Below, piece after piece: positions 1-7,320 of a stretch of 39,326 nt of DNA. The translations under genes and the position numbers were made by a program. The first letter of the stretch is position 1, and each line of letters opens with the position of its first letter. The notes below the pieces were generated by a model. The model ran no database searches. It was not told where the DNA came from and saw only the letters and a program-made list of their open reading frames with translations. Source of the stretch: a bacterium (GTDB lineage Bacteria; Bacillota; Clostridia; Oscillospirales; Oscillospiraceae); the NCBI GenBank assembly GCA_029009095.1, contig JAQXJT010000046.1, positions 1 through 39,326 of the forward strand, read 5' to 3'.

Positions 1-1345
1 CCACGGCAATTGCGGACACCCCTGCGCAGATATTGCTCACCATCATGGTAATGCCTACCGCTTCCGTACCCAATTCCGTAAACCGCTGTAAATACCACAG
101 CACCGGCACCCGGAACAGGAACACCCGGGCAACATTTAAAAGCAGGGTCAGCTTTGTATACCCGTAACCCAGAAGCAGCGCCAGCGTAGCGGAGTTGATT
201 CCCAGGGTAATATAGCCCAACATCTCCCAGCGGTGGATGGATACAATCATTTCACAGAACGCCGGGTCGAAATTATTCTTGGACTGGGCAAATACGGCTG
301 CCAGCCAGGGAAGCCCCGCCCAGACCAGTACCAGTCCCAGAACACCGATCATCACATCCACCACCAGAAGCCAGAGGTAGAGCTGAAGGGTTCTGCGGTA
401 GTTTCCGGCCCCCCGGTTCTGGCTGATCAGAGCAGAAGCGCCGTCCAGCATACCGGAATGCCAGCTTGTGGTCAGGCCGCCGATATTGTTGGAAACACCC
501 AGCGCTCCCACCGTCAGAGCGCCGTACATCCCCGACATAGCGTTGACGATGACCTTTCCGGCAGCAAAAAGCATTTTTTCCGCCGATACCGGATAGGAAA
601 GGTTCACCATAGGCATCACGGTATCCGATTTCAGGGAAATATTCCGGGGAGAAAACCGGAACGCTCCCTCGTCCCGGAACATGGAAACGACCGCGTACAC
701 CAAAAGAACGCTCTGGCTTACGAGGGTTGCCACGGCGATCATAATGACGCCGCTTTCCAGTACAAAAACAAACAGCGCCGACAGCCCCAGCTTCACCAGA
801 ATAATAACAAGGTTTAGCATCAGGATCTTCTTTGCGTGGCCCCGGCTGCGCTCAATGGCGATATAGACCGTATTGAAAAAGCTGACCACCAAGGTTAATA
901 TCTCCACCCGGAAATACCCGACTCCGGTTGCGATCAGGTCCTCCGGGGTGTTCAGCAGGCGCAAAAACGGCTCCGCAAAGGGGATCAGCACCACAATCAC
1001 CAGCGCACCGATGGCAACTGCCAACGTATACAGCGTCGCCACCCGCCTGCGAACGGTATCGTAATCGCCCTGGCCATAGGCTTCGGAAATCTTGATATTA
1101 CCGCCGATTGCCAGACCGGAACCGATGGCGGTGATCATCAGGGTAATCTGCGCAAGGCAGCTCACCGCCGAAACTGCGTCCGCGCTGATCTTTGCCGCCA
1201 GGAGGGCATCCAGCACCTTGAATATCTGCTGCAATGCCTGATAGAGGGCAAGGGGAGCGCATACTGACAGCAGCACCCGCAGTGGCGGGGCGTTCAGCGC
1301 GTATTGCCGAAAAGCTTCGTCCTGTTTTGATACGTTTCGTGCCAT
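1..1345 (-). CDS. MATE family efflux transporter (C-terminus cut by window edge)
   Basis: This is a multidrug and toxic compound extrusion (MATE) transporter, an inner-membrane antiporter that usually exports cationic drugs or metabolites using Na+ or H+. I translated the minus strand from the ATG at 1345, which has an AGAGAGGAAA ribosome site just upstream, and it stays open to base 1, giving about 448 residues. The family is normally 440-460 aa, so only the last few residues should be missing. The N-terminus is polar and includes SKQDEAFRQYALNAP. It is followed by repeated hydrophobic segments and by the typical MATE half-repeat features: an early G-S-G-x-x-I-G-G-N segment and, in the second half, G-A-L-G-V-S-N-N-I. 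It is divergent from the GH4 gene, with 114 bp between the starts. The substrate cannot be told from sequence. The family call is secure. Confidence 0.88.
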   Translation of the reverse strand, partial: MARNVSKQDEAFRQYALNAPPLRVLLSVCAPLALYQALQQIFKVLDALLAAKISADAVSAVSCLAQITLMITAIGSGLAIGGNIKISEAYGQGDYDTVRRRVATLYTLAVAIGALVIVVLIPFAEPFLRLLNTPEDLIATGVGYFRVEILTLVVSFFNTVYIAIERSRGHAKKILMLNLVIILVKLGLSALFVFVLESGVIMIAVATLVSQSVLLVYAVVSMFRDEGAFRFSPRNISLKSDTVMPMVNLSYPVSAEKMLFAAGKVIVNAMSGMYGALTVGALGVSNNIGGLTTSWHSGMLDGASALISQNRGAGNYRRTLQLYLWLLVVDVMIGVLGLVLVWAGLPWLAAVFAQSKNNFDPAFCEMIVSIHRWEMLGYITLGINSATLALLLGYGYTKLTLLLNVARVFLFRVPVLWYLQRFTELGTEAVGITMMVSNICAGVSAIAV

Positions 1346-1395
1346 GCTGTTTCCTCTCTGCGGATGGGACCGCGCAAAAAGCTTGCTGCCCGGGA

Positions 1396-1424
1396 TTGCA
1401 GCCCGGATCGTTTTCTGTTATAAT
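1396..1424 (+). promoter_or_regulatory. Sigma-A type promoter of the GH4 gene
   Basis: TTGCAG (1396-1401), a 17-bp spacer and a perfect TATAAT (1419-1424) lie 35 bp upstream of the ATG at 1460. An inverted repeat, CCGGG/CCCGG, surrounds the -35 box and could be a regulator site. Confidence 0.7.
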
Positions 1425-1444
1425 AGACTTCGAAAAGAGCACAA
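1417..1444 (-). promoter_or_regulatory. Candidate promoter of the MATE gene
   Basis: On the minus strand TTGTGC (1439-1444) lies 16 bp before TATAAC (1417-1422). The -10 box overlaps the plus-strand -10 box of the GH4 gene. The -35 match is weak, so this is only a candidate. Confidence 0.3.
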
Positions 1445-1459
1445 ATTGGAGGGTATTCC

Positions 1460-2848
1460 ATGAAAACCATAAAAATCGCCTACATTGGCGGCGGGTCCAA
1501 GCTGTGGGCCCAGTCCTTTATGCGGGACCTTGCTCTCGCCGAGGGAATCGGCGGAGAGGTTGCTCTTTATGATATTGATATTCCCGCTGCCCGGCGGAAT
1601 CAGGAAATTGCCCGCCGCCTCCACGGGCTTCCTCAGGCCGTTTCCCGGTTTACCTACACCGTTTCGCCCTCCCTGGACGAAGCGCTTACCGGGGCGGATT
1701 TTGTCCTGATCTCCATTTTACCGGGCACTTTCCAGGAAATGCGCTCCGATGTCCACGCCCCGGAATGCTACGGGATCTATCAGAGTGTGGGCGACACCGT
1801 TGGCCCCGGCGGCGTTCTGCGGGCTATGCGCACCATCCCGCTCTATGAGGGCTTTGCCCTGGCTATCAAGCGGTTCTGCCCGGATGCCTGGGTCTTTAAC
1901 CTGACCAACCCCATGAGCGCCTGCGTAAAAGCGCTTTACGACACGTTTCCGCAAATCAAGGCCTTCGGCTGCTGCCACGAAGTCTTCCACACCCAGGATT
2001 TTCTGTGCTGTGTGCTGGGGGAAATGACCGGTGTCCAGGCGCAGCGCCGGGATATTTATACCGATGCCTCCGGCATCAATCACTTCACCTGGATCACGGA
2101 GGCAAGGTATCAGGGGTATGATCTTCTGTCTCTGCTCCCCGGCTTTATGGAGAAATTCTTTGAAACGGGCTACTATGAGCACGGCCCCGCCGACCAGTGG
2201 GAGCACGATTATTTTGCCTACGGCAACCGGGTGAAGATGGACCTTTTCCGCCGCTACGGTGCCCTGGCTGCCGCGGGTGACCGGCACCTGGCGGAATTCC
2301 TGCCACGGACATGGTACTTAGCCTCCCCCGAAACGGCGCATAACTGGCACTTTTCCCTGACTCCCGTCTCCTACCGGGAGCGGAACCAGGCGCAAAAGGA
2401 AGCGGAGGGCGCAGCCATGGCATCCGGGGCGCTTCCCGTGACCCTCGCCCCCTCGGGAGAGGAACTGGTCCGGCTGCTGAGGGCCCTGTGTGGGCTGGAT
2501 ACCGTGGTTTCCAACGTGAACCTGCCCAACGCCGGGCAGATGCCAGGCCTCCCCATGGGGAGCATTGTGGAAACCAACTGCGTCTTTACAAACGGTTTGG
2601 TGAAGCCCGTAGTAGCGAAGCCCTTGCCCGCCGGCGCTCTTGCGCTTGTGCAGCGGAACTGCGCAAACATTGACCTGCTGTGCGATTCCATCCGAAACCG
2701 GGATATGAATGGGATCTTTGCCGCCTTTGTGGATCAGCCCCTGTGCGACGGTCTCTCCCCGACGGATGCCCGGACGCTGTTTTCCGTCATGTGCAAAAGC
2801 ACCCGCAGCTATCTTTCGCCCTATTTCCCGGAGCTGACTATTACATAA
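1460..2848 (+). CDS. lplD: Glycoside hydrolase family 4, alpha-galacturonidase (LplD) type
   Basis: This is a family 4 glycoside hydrolase, which uses NAD+ and a divalent metal in a redox/elimination mechanism in the cytoplasm. The N-terminal Rossmann segment KIAYIGGGSKLW (residues 5-16) matches the NAD-binding start of LplD proteins. The metal-site tetrapeptide is C-H-E-V at residues 172-175. From family knowledge, CHEV marks strict alpha-galacturonidases, whereas phospho-glucosidases and alpha-galactosidases carry other tetrapeptides at this place. A second metal-site segment, GINHFTW, covers residues 205-211. The length of 462 aa is normal. The start has a GGAGG site 8 bp upstream. It is monocistronic, with its own promoter and a hairpin after the stop. 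The likely role is cutting galacturonides released from pectin. The neighbouring esterase fits polysaccharide breakdown, but it is convergent and not in the same operon. Confidence 0.88.
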   Translation: MKTIKIAYIGGGSKLWAQSFMRDLALAEGIGGEVALYDIDIPAARRNQEIARRLHGLPQAVSRFTYTVSPSLDEALTGADFVLISILPGTFQEMRSDVHAPECYGIYQSVGDTVGPGGVLRAMRTIPLYEGFALAIKRFCPDAWVFNLTNPMSACVKALYDTFPQIKAFGCCHEVFHTQDFLCCVLGEMTGVQAQRRDIYTDASGINHFTWITEARYQGYDLLSLLPGFMEKFFETGYYEHGPADQWEHDYFAYGNRVKMDLFRRYGALAAAGDRHLAEFLPRTWYLASPETAHNWHFSLTPVSYRERNQAQKEAEGAAMASGALPVTLAPSGEELVRLLRALCGLDTVVSNVNLPNAGQMPGLPMGSIVETNCVFTNGLVKPVVAKPLPAGALALVQRNCANIDLLCDSIRNRDMNGIFAAFVDQPLCDGLSPTDARTLFSVMCKSTRSYLSPYFPELTIT

Positions 2849-2857
2849 TTTCCTCGC

Positions 2858-2892
2858 AAACACCCGGACCGCTTCCCACGGTCCGGGTGTTT
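2858..2892. terminator. Hairpin between convergent GH4 and esterase genes
   Basis: A perfect 14-bp stem (arms 2858-2871 and 2879-2892, 7-nt loop) lies just after the GH4 stop. It can fold on both strands, but the T-tract is short on either side, so it is probably a bidirectional terminator of moderate strength. Confidence 0.65.
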
Positions 2893-2964
2893 GGTGTGGC
2901 AATGACAGTGTTTTTGTTTATTCTGACAAAGAGACTTCTTAGTGAGACAACCCCTTTATCGCTT

Positions 2965-3816
2965 TCAGCTTTCCCCGCCGTCCCGGATCACGAGACCGCA
3001 GTCCCGGAAGAAACGCAGCATGGCGTCCAGCCAGCCGGGTACATCCCAGCTGGTTTCCGGCACGCCGCCCACCGGGTAGACCATTTCGTCCGCGGTGGAC
3101 AGACCGTGGCAGCCGCTGCGGTAGACATGCATGGCAAAATCCACCCCCGCTTTTTCCATGGCGCAGGCCAGTTCCAGAGAATTTCGGCAGGGAACCGCAC
3201 CGTCGTTTCGGGTGTGCCAGAGAAATACAGGGGGCATATCCGGACGGACCAGAGCGTCAAGAGACAAGCGCTCCCATAGCCCCTTATCCCCGGCAGTGAT
3301 GTTTTCAAAGCTCTTTTCATGGGTCCTGCCCCAGCTCACCGCCACGGGATAGCACAGTCCCAGGGCATCCGGACGCACCATCCCGGCAGGGGCAAGATCC
3401 GCGACCTCCGGCGCGTCCCACATTGTACCCAGGGTGCCGCACAGGTGCCCGCCGGCGGAAAAGCCCATCGCCGCCACCATATGGGGGTCGATCTCCATCG
3501 CCTGCGCGTTTTCCCGGATATAGCGCATTGCCAGGGCCGCCTCCCGCAGAGAGACAGGGAAGGACAAAGGCGCGCAGGAATAGTCCAGGACAAAAGCCGC
3601 CCAGCCTCTGGCCGCAAAGCGCAGGGCTACCGGCTCTGCCTCCCGGGGGGAGGTCCAGGTATAGGCCCCACCGGGAAGGATCAGCACCGCCGGACGGCGG
3701 CGGCTGACGCTGACCTTGGGGGAGGTCTCCGTATACCAGCAGGTCAGTTCTCCCAGCGCCCCCTCTGGCCGCTCCACGGAAAAGTGGGCGTACAGATCCA
3801 CCTTTTCATAACGCAT
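2965..3816 (-). CDS. Alpha/beta-hydrolase esterase (BD-FAE/acetylesterase-like)
   Basis: This is a cytoplasmic alpha/beta-hydrolase of 283 aa with no signal peptide. The oxyanion segment LILPGGAY (residues 45-52) corresponds to the HGGG-like motif of this group. The nucleophile elbow G-F-S-A-G-G places Ser at 120. The acid residue is Asp205 in HTRND, and the catalytic His237 sits in SGCHGLS. This triad order and the short length fit acetyl-xylan/feruloyl esterase-like enzymes and related carbohydrate esterases. The exact ester substrate cannot be read from the sequence. The start ATG at 3816 has an AGAGGA site upstream and a promoter at 3848-3876. It converges on the GH4 gene, so a shared role in plant polysaccharide use is possible but inferred. 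Confidence 0.82.
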   Translation of the reverse strand: MRYEKVDLYAHFSVERPEGALGELTCWYTETSPKVSVSRRRPAVLILPGGAYTWTSPREAEPVALRFAARGWAAFVLDYSCAPLSFPVSLREAALAMRYIRENAQAMEIDPHMVAAMGFSAGGHLCGTLGTMWDAPEVADLAPAGMVRPDALGLCYPVAVSWGRTHEKSFENITAGDKGLWERLSLDALVRPDMPPVFLWHTRNDGAVPCRNSLELACAMEKAGVDFAMHVYRSGCHGLSTADEMVYPVGGVPETSWDVPGWLDAMLRFFRDCGLVIRDGGES

Positions 3817-3847
3817 AGAAATTTCCTCTTATATGTAATGTATATCG

Positions 3848-3876
3848 TATATCGGTTTATCTCATCAGAAAGACAA
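3848..3876 (-). promoter_or_regulatory. Promoter of the esterase gene
   Basis: On the minus strand TTGTCT (3871-3876) is followed after 17 bp by GATATA (3848-3853), giving a short 5' leader before the ATG at 3816. A direct repeat GATATAC-GATATAC covers the -10 region. Confidence 0.5.
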
Positions 3877-3888
3877 ATTGGAATTTGT
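3873..3888. repeat. 16-bp palindrome between nucleoside phosphorylase stop and esterase promoter
   Basis: ACAAATT-GG-AATTTGT is a perfect 7+7 inverted repeat directly after the phosphorylase stop and overlapping the esterase -35 box. It could be an operator or a weak terminator. The two-base centre makes an operator at least as likely as a hairpin. Confidence 0.4.
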
Positions 3889-3890
3889 TC

Positions 3891-4646
3891 TTATAGTCTA
3901 GTCGCTGCTTCTATGGCAACAGAAAGAACTCTTTCTCTCAAATCTGTAGGCATGTTTCCCATAATGCGCTTATCCCAATCAGAATCCGCCAAGCAATCAG
4001 CAGCATATAAAAACTGGTAGACTTTCTTATTTCGAAATTGTCCAACGGACATAATGGATGCGCATTCCATCTCGACCACACCACAACCCTCGGCTTTTCT
4101 CTTTTCCAGATTGCGGCTGGTCTCTCTGTAAAAAGCATCTGTTGTCCAAGTCTTTGTTGCATTGTATGGGATATGCATATCATCCAAAATCTTCATCAAT
4201 TCTGGAGCTGTTTCAATTTCAAGATAATCAGATGCTTCTGCATAATGGTAGCTTACACCTTCATCCCGATATGCTGCTGTAGGAACCAGCAAACGACCTT
4301 CTGCGATCTCTTTATGCAAAGCACCACACGAGCCAAAATAAAGTAATTTCTCTGCGCCTAATGCAATTAGTTCCTCCAAAAGCCCAGCAGAAGCAGCACC
4401 TCCTAAAACAGTATTAAAGAATCCGATTTTAATGCCTTTATATTCAAACTGATATATAGAAAGCTTTTGCCCAGCCGCAGACAATGCGCCTATCTTTATT
4501 GCATCATATTTACTCAGAAACAGGTTGCACATCTTTACAGAGAAAACAACCAGCACGGTTGTTGGAAAGTTCTCTATCATCCGAACATTATTCTTGGCTT
4601 TAATGATTTCTTCCCCATTTAAATCAAATGTATCTATTATACTCAC
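3891..4646 (-). CDS. Nucleoside phosphorylase family protein (PNP/UDP superfamily), AT-rich
   Basis: This is a purine/uridine phosphorylase-superfamily enzyme of 251 aa, which would cleave a nucleoside with phosphate or hydrolyse a related N-glycosidic bond. Supporting motifs are YFGSCGAL (residues 103-110), the phosphate-side glycine region, then TTDAFYRET (168-176) and VEMECAS (191-197), which holds the ribose-binding Glu-Met-Glu. The start is GTG at 4646 with a GAGGTG site upstream, and a good promoter lies at 4685-4713. Its base composition is visibly AT-rich, with A/T-ending codons, unlike the GC-rich genes on both sides, which suggests recent acquisition. It stands alone, bounded by terminator-like hairpins. 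The substrate base cannot be assigned. Confidence 0.85.
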   Translation of the reverse strand: MSIIDTFDLNGEEIIKAKNNVRMIENFPTTVLVVFSVKMCNLFLSKYDAIKIGALSAAGQKLSIYQFEYKGIKIGFFNTVLGGAASAGLLEELIALGAEKLLYFGSCGALHKEIAEGRLLVPTAAYRDEGVSYHYAEASDYLEIETAPELMKILDDMHIPYNATKTWTTDAFYRETSRNLEKRKAEGCGVVEMECASIMSVGQFRNKKVYQFLYAADCLADSDWDKRIMGNMPTDLRERVLSVAIEAATRL

Positions 4647-4684
4647 TTTAACACCTCATTAAATTCCAGTTTATCGGTCTGTTA

Positions 4685-4713
4685 ATCATATCATACGGCT
4701 ACAATATATGCAA
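4685..4713 (-). promoter_or_regulatory. Promoter of the nucleoside phosphorylase gene
   Basis: On the minus strand TTGCAT (4708-4713), 17 bp, then TATGAT (4685-4690), about 40 bp before the GTG start at 4646. Confidence 0.65.
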
Positions 4714-4716
4714 GAA

Positions 4717-4746
4717 CAGTCCCGGCGGACATTACTGCCGGGACTG
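4717..4746 (-). terminator. Hairpin upstream of the phosphorylase promoter
   Basis: A 10-bp stem, CAGTCCCGGC/GCCGGGACTG, with a 10-nt loop is followed on the minus strand by TTCTTGCATAT. It would end transcription from the XRE/38-aa pair just before the phosphorylase promoter. Confidence 0.55.
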
Positions 4747-4870
4747 AAACTGTCTTATGAGCACCTGCCTCTCCGGCAGGGGACTTTTCCATAGTATGAC
4801 ACGGCCGGGCGCCGCCTCCTCCACGCGGGCCGCGAGGGAAACGCGGCCTTTGTGTGAAGAGCCCCGCGGC
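4747..4870. other. Non-coding gap with two small hairpins
   Basis: There is no convincing ORF here. A hairpin with arms GGCCGCG/CGCGGCC lies at 4828-4848, and a second one, CCTGCC/GGCAGG, lies around 4764-4779. Both could help end the 38-aa ORF transcript. Confidence 0.4.
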
Positions 4871-4987
4871 TTACCAGCGCGTGTCGTCGCGGTCTATCAG
4901 GTAGATCTCTGCGCGGAGCTTCTCCATCCGTTCCTCCAGCTCCGTGGGGGCGAAGAAGGCGCCGAGACGTTCGATCATTCGGTACAT
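4871..4987 (-). CDS. Small 38-aa hypothetical protein downstream of XRE regulator
   Basis: This short ORF begins at the ATG at 4987, 8 bp after the stop of the XRE gene, with a GTGAGG site in the gap, and it ends in TAA. The peptide contains MIERLGAFFAPTELEER, followed by an acidic and basic helix-like stretch. It has no cysteine and no membrane segment. I do not recognise a family. The tight coupling to the regulator and the presence of an SD argue for translation. Small size and lack of homology knowledge keep this uncertain. Confidence 0.45.
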   Translation of the reverse strand: MYRMIERLGAFFAPTELEERMEKLRAEIYLIDRDDTRW

Positions 4988-4995
4988 GATACGCC

Positions 4996-5205
4996 TCACT
5001 TTCTCTCGGGACGCAGCAGCGCGTCCGTGGTCACGGCCAGCAGCTGAGCCAGATCGTAGAGCAGCGTCACGTCGGGGCAGGCCGCGCCCGTCTCCCACTT
5101 GCTCACCGCCTGGGCGCTGACGCCCAGGGCTTCGGCCAGCTCCCGCTGGGTCATGTTTTGCTTGATACGATATATTCTGATCCTCTCTCCCAGGTAAAAA
5201 CACAT
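4996..5205 (-). CDS. XRE-family helix-turn-helix regulator (69 aa)
   Basis: This is a one-domain DNA-binding protein of the HTH_3/XRE type. The helix-turn-helix runs from about residue 16 to 60 and contains NMTQRELAEALGVSAQAVSK, followed by WETG and a segment ending in DLAQLLAVTTDALL, which is the classic five-helix pattern. A longer frame extends upstream, but the ATG at 5205 is chosen because it has a perfect AGGAGGT site 8 bp before it. There is no C-terminal sensor domain. No clear promoter is visible between the terminator at 5248-5291 and the start, so it may be expressed by read-through. It probably controls itself or the adjacent small ORFs. Confidence 0.85.
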   Translation of the reverse strand: MCFYLGERIRIYRIKQNMTQRELAEALGVSAQAVSKWETGAACPDVTLLYDLAQLLAVTTDALLRPERK

Positions 5206-5247
5206 TCCGATACCTCCTGTAAAAAATGGCGCGTGAAAAATGGGCGC

Positions 5248-5291
5248 AAAAAAGCAGCCTCGCGACAGAGCGTTTCTCTGCCTCGGGCTGC
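5248..5291 (-). terminator. Strong intrinsic terminator between 47-aa ORF and XRE gene
   Basis: On the minus strand GCAGCC pairs with GGCTGC, with an inner CAGAG/CTCTG stem, followed by TTTTTT. It sits 30 bp after the 47-aa ORF and only about 43 bp before the XRE start. Confidence 0.8.
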
Positions 5292-5320
5292 AAACAGGCA
5301 TGAAAAGGAGATACCGATGC

Positions 5321-5464
5321 CTATCCCAAGCGCGGCGCAGAGATGGTATGGCGATGGACGAACGTGAAATTGCGTGCAAAAGTCTCCGACAGGGCCTCAA
5401 AAGAGACAGTGCGCCCCTGGTGCCCGGTCTTGAGCAGCTTGCTGCCGTTCCACTGCTTGATCAT
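5321..5464 (-). CDS. Small 47-aa hypothetical protein with its own promoter and terminator
   Basis: The ORF runs from ATG at 5464 to TAG and has a very good GGAGG site 7 bp upstream. It has its own sigma-A promoter (5499-5527) and ends before an intrinsic terminator (5248-5291), so a short transcript of about 240 nt is expected. The peptide begins MIKQWNGSKLLKTGHQGRTV, has a central acidic helix-like part and ends with an aromatic, histidine-containing tail (FVHRHTIS). There is no signal peptide or membrane segment. I do not recognise it. It could be a leader peptide, a small regulatory protein, or simply the ORF of an sRNA gene. Confidence 0.6.
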   Translation of the reverse strand: MIKQWNGSKLLKTGHQGRTVSFEALSETFARNFTFVHRHTISAPRLG

Positions 5465-5498
5465 GTCTGCGCCTCCTTTCGTTTTTCTTGATGCTGCA

Positions 5499-5527
5499 AA
5501 TATATCCCTCTTTCCGGGAGAAAGCAA
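5499..5527 (-). promoter_or_regulatory. Promoter of the 47-aa ORF transcript
   Basis: On the minus strand TTGCTT (5522-5527), a 17-bp spacer and TATATT (5499-5504), leading to the ATG at 5464. It starts just after the glnS terminator. Confidence 0.7.
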
Positions 5528-5559
5528 GCAACTAACGGTTGATTTGACAGGAAAATTGC

Positions 5560-5604
5560 AAAAAAAGCGCACCCCCGTCCGCGCATGACGGACAGGGGTG
5601 CGCG
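5560..5604 (-). terminator. Intrinsic terminator of glnS
   Basis: On the minus strand a stem of GCGCACCCC...GGGGTGCGC type is followed by seven T residues (5560-5566), 26 bp after the glnS stop. Confidence 0.85.
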
Positions 5605-5629
5605 ATCTTGATGCCGCGGGCCGGTTTCC

Positions 5630-7288
5630 TTACTTTTTGAAGCCGTCCTTCAGCGCCACGGCCCGGTTGAACACCAGGTGCCCGGGAGCGGAGTCCTTGT
5701 TGTCCGGGGCAAAGTAGCCCAGACGGAGGAACTGGAAGCGGTCGGTGTCCCGGCATTCGCCCAGGGAGCGCTCCACCTTGCACCCGGTGAGGATCTCCAG
5801 AGAGTCGGGGTTGAGGCACTCGATGAAGTCCTTTCCGGCTGCGTCGGGCTCGGGGTCGGAGAAGAGCATGTCGTAGAGCCGCACCTCCGCCTCGCAGCAG
5901 TTGTTGGCGTCTACCCAGTGGACGGTGCCGCGCACCTTGCGCCCGTCGGCGGTGTTGCCGCCCCGGGTCTCGGGGTCGTACTCGCACAGCACCTCGGTGA
6001 CCTCGCCGTTCTCACCGGTGACGAAGCCGGTGCACCTGACCACATAGGCGCCCTTGAGACGCACCTCGTTGCCCACATAGAAGCGGTTGTACTTCTTCAC
6101 GGGCTCGGCCATGAAGTCGTCCTGCTCGATCCAGAGATCCCGGGAGAAGGTGACCTTCCTCGTTCCGGCGTCCGGGTCGGTGGGGTTGTTCTCCACCTCG
6201 AACTCCTCGCTCTCGCCCTGGGGGTAGTTGGTGACGGTGAGCTTCAGCGGCCGGATGACGGCCATGACGCGCCCGGCGTGGGCGTTAAGGTCGTCCCGGA
6301 GGCAGGCCTCCAGCAGGGCGTAGTCCACGGTGGAGTTCACCTTGGACACGCCGATGCGCTCGGCGAAGTCCCGGATGGAGGCGGGGGTGTAGCCCCGGCG
6401 GCGCAGGCCGCAGAGGGTGGGCATACGGGGGTCGTCCCAGCCGGAGACCCGCCCCTCCTCCACCAGACGGCGGAGCTTGCGCTTGCTCATGACGGTATAG
6501 TTGAGGCCCAGCCGGGCAAACTCAATCTGACGGGGGTGGGAGGGGAGATCGCAGTGCTCGATGACCCAGTTGTAGAGGGGACGGTGATCCTCGTACTCCA
6601 GGGAGCAGAGGGAGTGGGTGATGCCCTCCAGCGCGTCCTGAATGGGATGGGCAAAGTCATACATGGGGAAGATGCACCACTTGGTGCCCTGCCGGTGGTG
6701 CTCCACATAGCGGATGCGGTAGAGGACCGGGTCGCGCATGTTGAAGTTGCCGCTGGCCAGATCGATCTTTGCCCGGAGGGTGTACTTGCCCTCGGGGAAC
6801 TCGCCCGCGCGCATCCTGCGGAAGAGATCCAGCGACTCCTCCCAGGGGCGATCCCGGTAGGGGGAGATGGCGGGGTGGGCGGTGTCGCCCCGGTAGCGGG
6901 AGAACTCCTCGGCGCTCAGCTCGCAGACGTAGGCCAGATCCTTGCGGATCAGATCCTCGGCCAGCTGGTAGGTGCGCTCGAAGTAGTCCGAGCCGTAGTA
7001 GAACCTGTCGTCCCAGTCAAAGCCCAGCCAGTGGATGTCCTCCTTGATGGCGTCCACGAACTCGGCATCCTCCTTGGCGGGGTTGGTGTCGTCCATGCGG
7101 AGGTTGCAGATGCCGCCGTACTTCTCGGCGGTGCCGAAATCGATGCACAGCGCCTTGCAGTGGCCGATGTGCAGATAGCCGTTGGGTTCGGGCGGGAAAC
7201 GGGTATGCACCTGCATCCCCTCGTAGCGTCCGCCGGGGCCGATATCTTCTTCCACAAAACTGTGAATAAAGTTTTTGGTTTCGTCCAT
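5630..7288 (-). CDS. glnS: Glutaminyl-tRNA synthetase
   Basis: This class I aminoacyl-tRNA synthetase charges tRNA-Gln with glutamine in the cytoplasm. The HIGH signature lies at residues 40-43 within PEPNGYLHIGHCKA, and the KMSKS-type loop is MSKRK at 267-271. The catalytic Rossmann fold is followed by the typical C-terminal beta-barrel anticodon-binding half. The length of 552 aa is normal. A frame extension allows a TTG start at 7303, but the ATG at 7288 is preferred because GGGGGA is correctly spaced before it. It is monocistronic, with its own promoter (7321-7349) and terminator (5560-5604). A true GlnRS means this organism does not rely only on the GatCAB route, though GatCAB genes are not visible here. 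Confidence 0.95.
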   Translation of the reverse strand: MDETKNFIHSFVEEDIGPGGRYEGMQVHTRFPPEPNGYLHIGHCKALCIDFGTAEKYGGICNLRMDDTNPAKEDAEFVDAIKEDIHWLGFDWDDRFYYGSDYFERTYQLAEDLIRKDLAYVCELSAEEFSRYRGDTAHPAISPYRDRPWEESLDLFRRMRAGEFPEGKYTLRAKIDLASGNFNMRDPVLYRIRYVEHHRQGTKWCIFPMYDFAHPIQDALEGITHSLCSLEYEDHRPLYNWVIEHCDLPSHPRQIEFARLGLNYTVMSKRKLRRLVEEGRVSGWDDPRMPTLCGLRRRGYTPASIRDFAERIGVSKVNSTVDYALLEACLRDDLNAHAGRVMAVIRPLKLTVTNYPQGESEEFEVENNPTDPDAGTRKVTFSRDLWIEQDDFMAEPVKKYNRFYVGNEVRLKGAYVVRCTGFVTGENGEVTEVLCEYDPETRGGNTADGRKVRGTVHWVDANNCCEAEVRLYDMLFSDPEPDAAGKDFIECLNPDSLEILTGCKVERSLGECRDTDRFQFLRLGYFAPDNKDSAPGHLVFNRAVALKDGFKK

Positions 7289-7320
7289 GGTCAATTCCCC
7301 CAAATCATAATGCGGCTTAA

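Noticed and set aside
4747-4870. Possible tRNA or structured RNA in the gap after the XRE operon
   Set aside because: The hairpins are isolated and do not form a cloverleaf or a known RNA family pattern that I recognise.
5240-5491. Plus-strand small ORFs over the 47-aa gene, including one with an AAGGAG site before a 16-codon frame near 5317
   Set aside because: The promoter and terminator are both oriented for the minus strand, and the plus peptide is very short. Kept out for lack of support.
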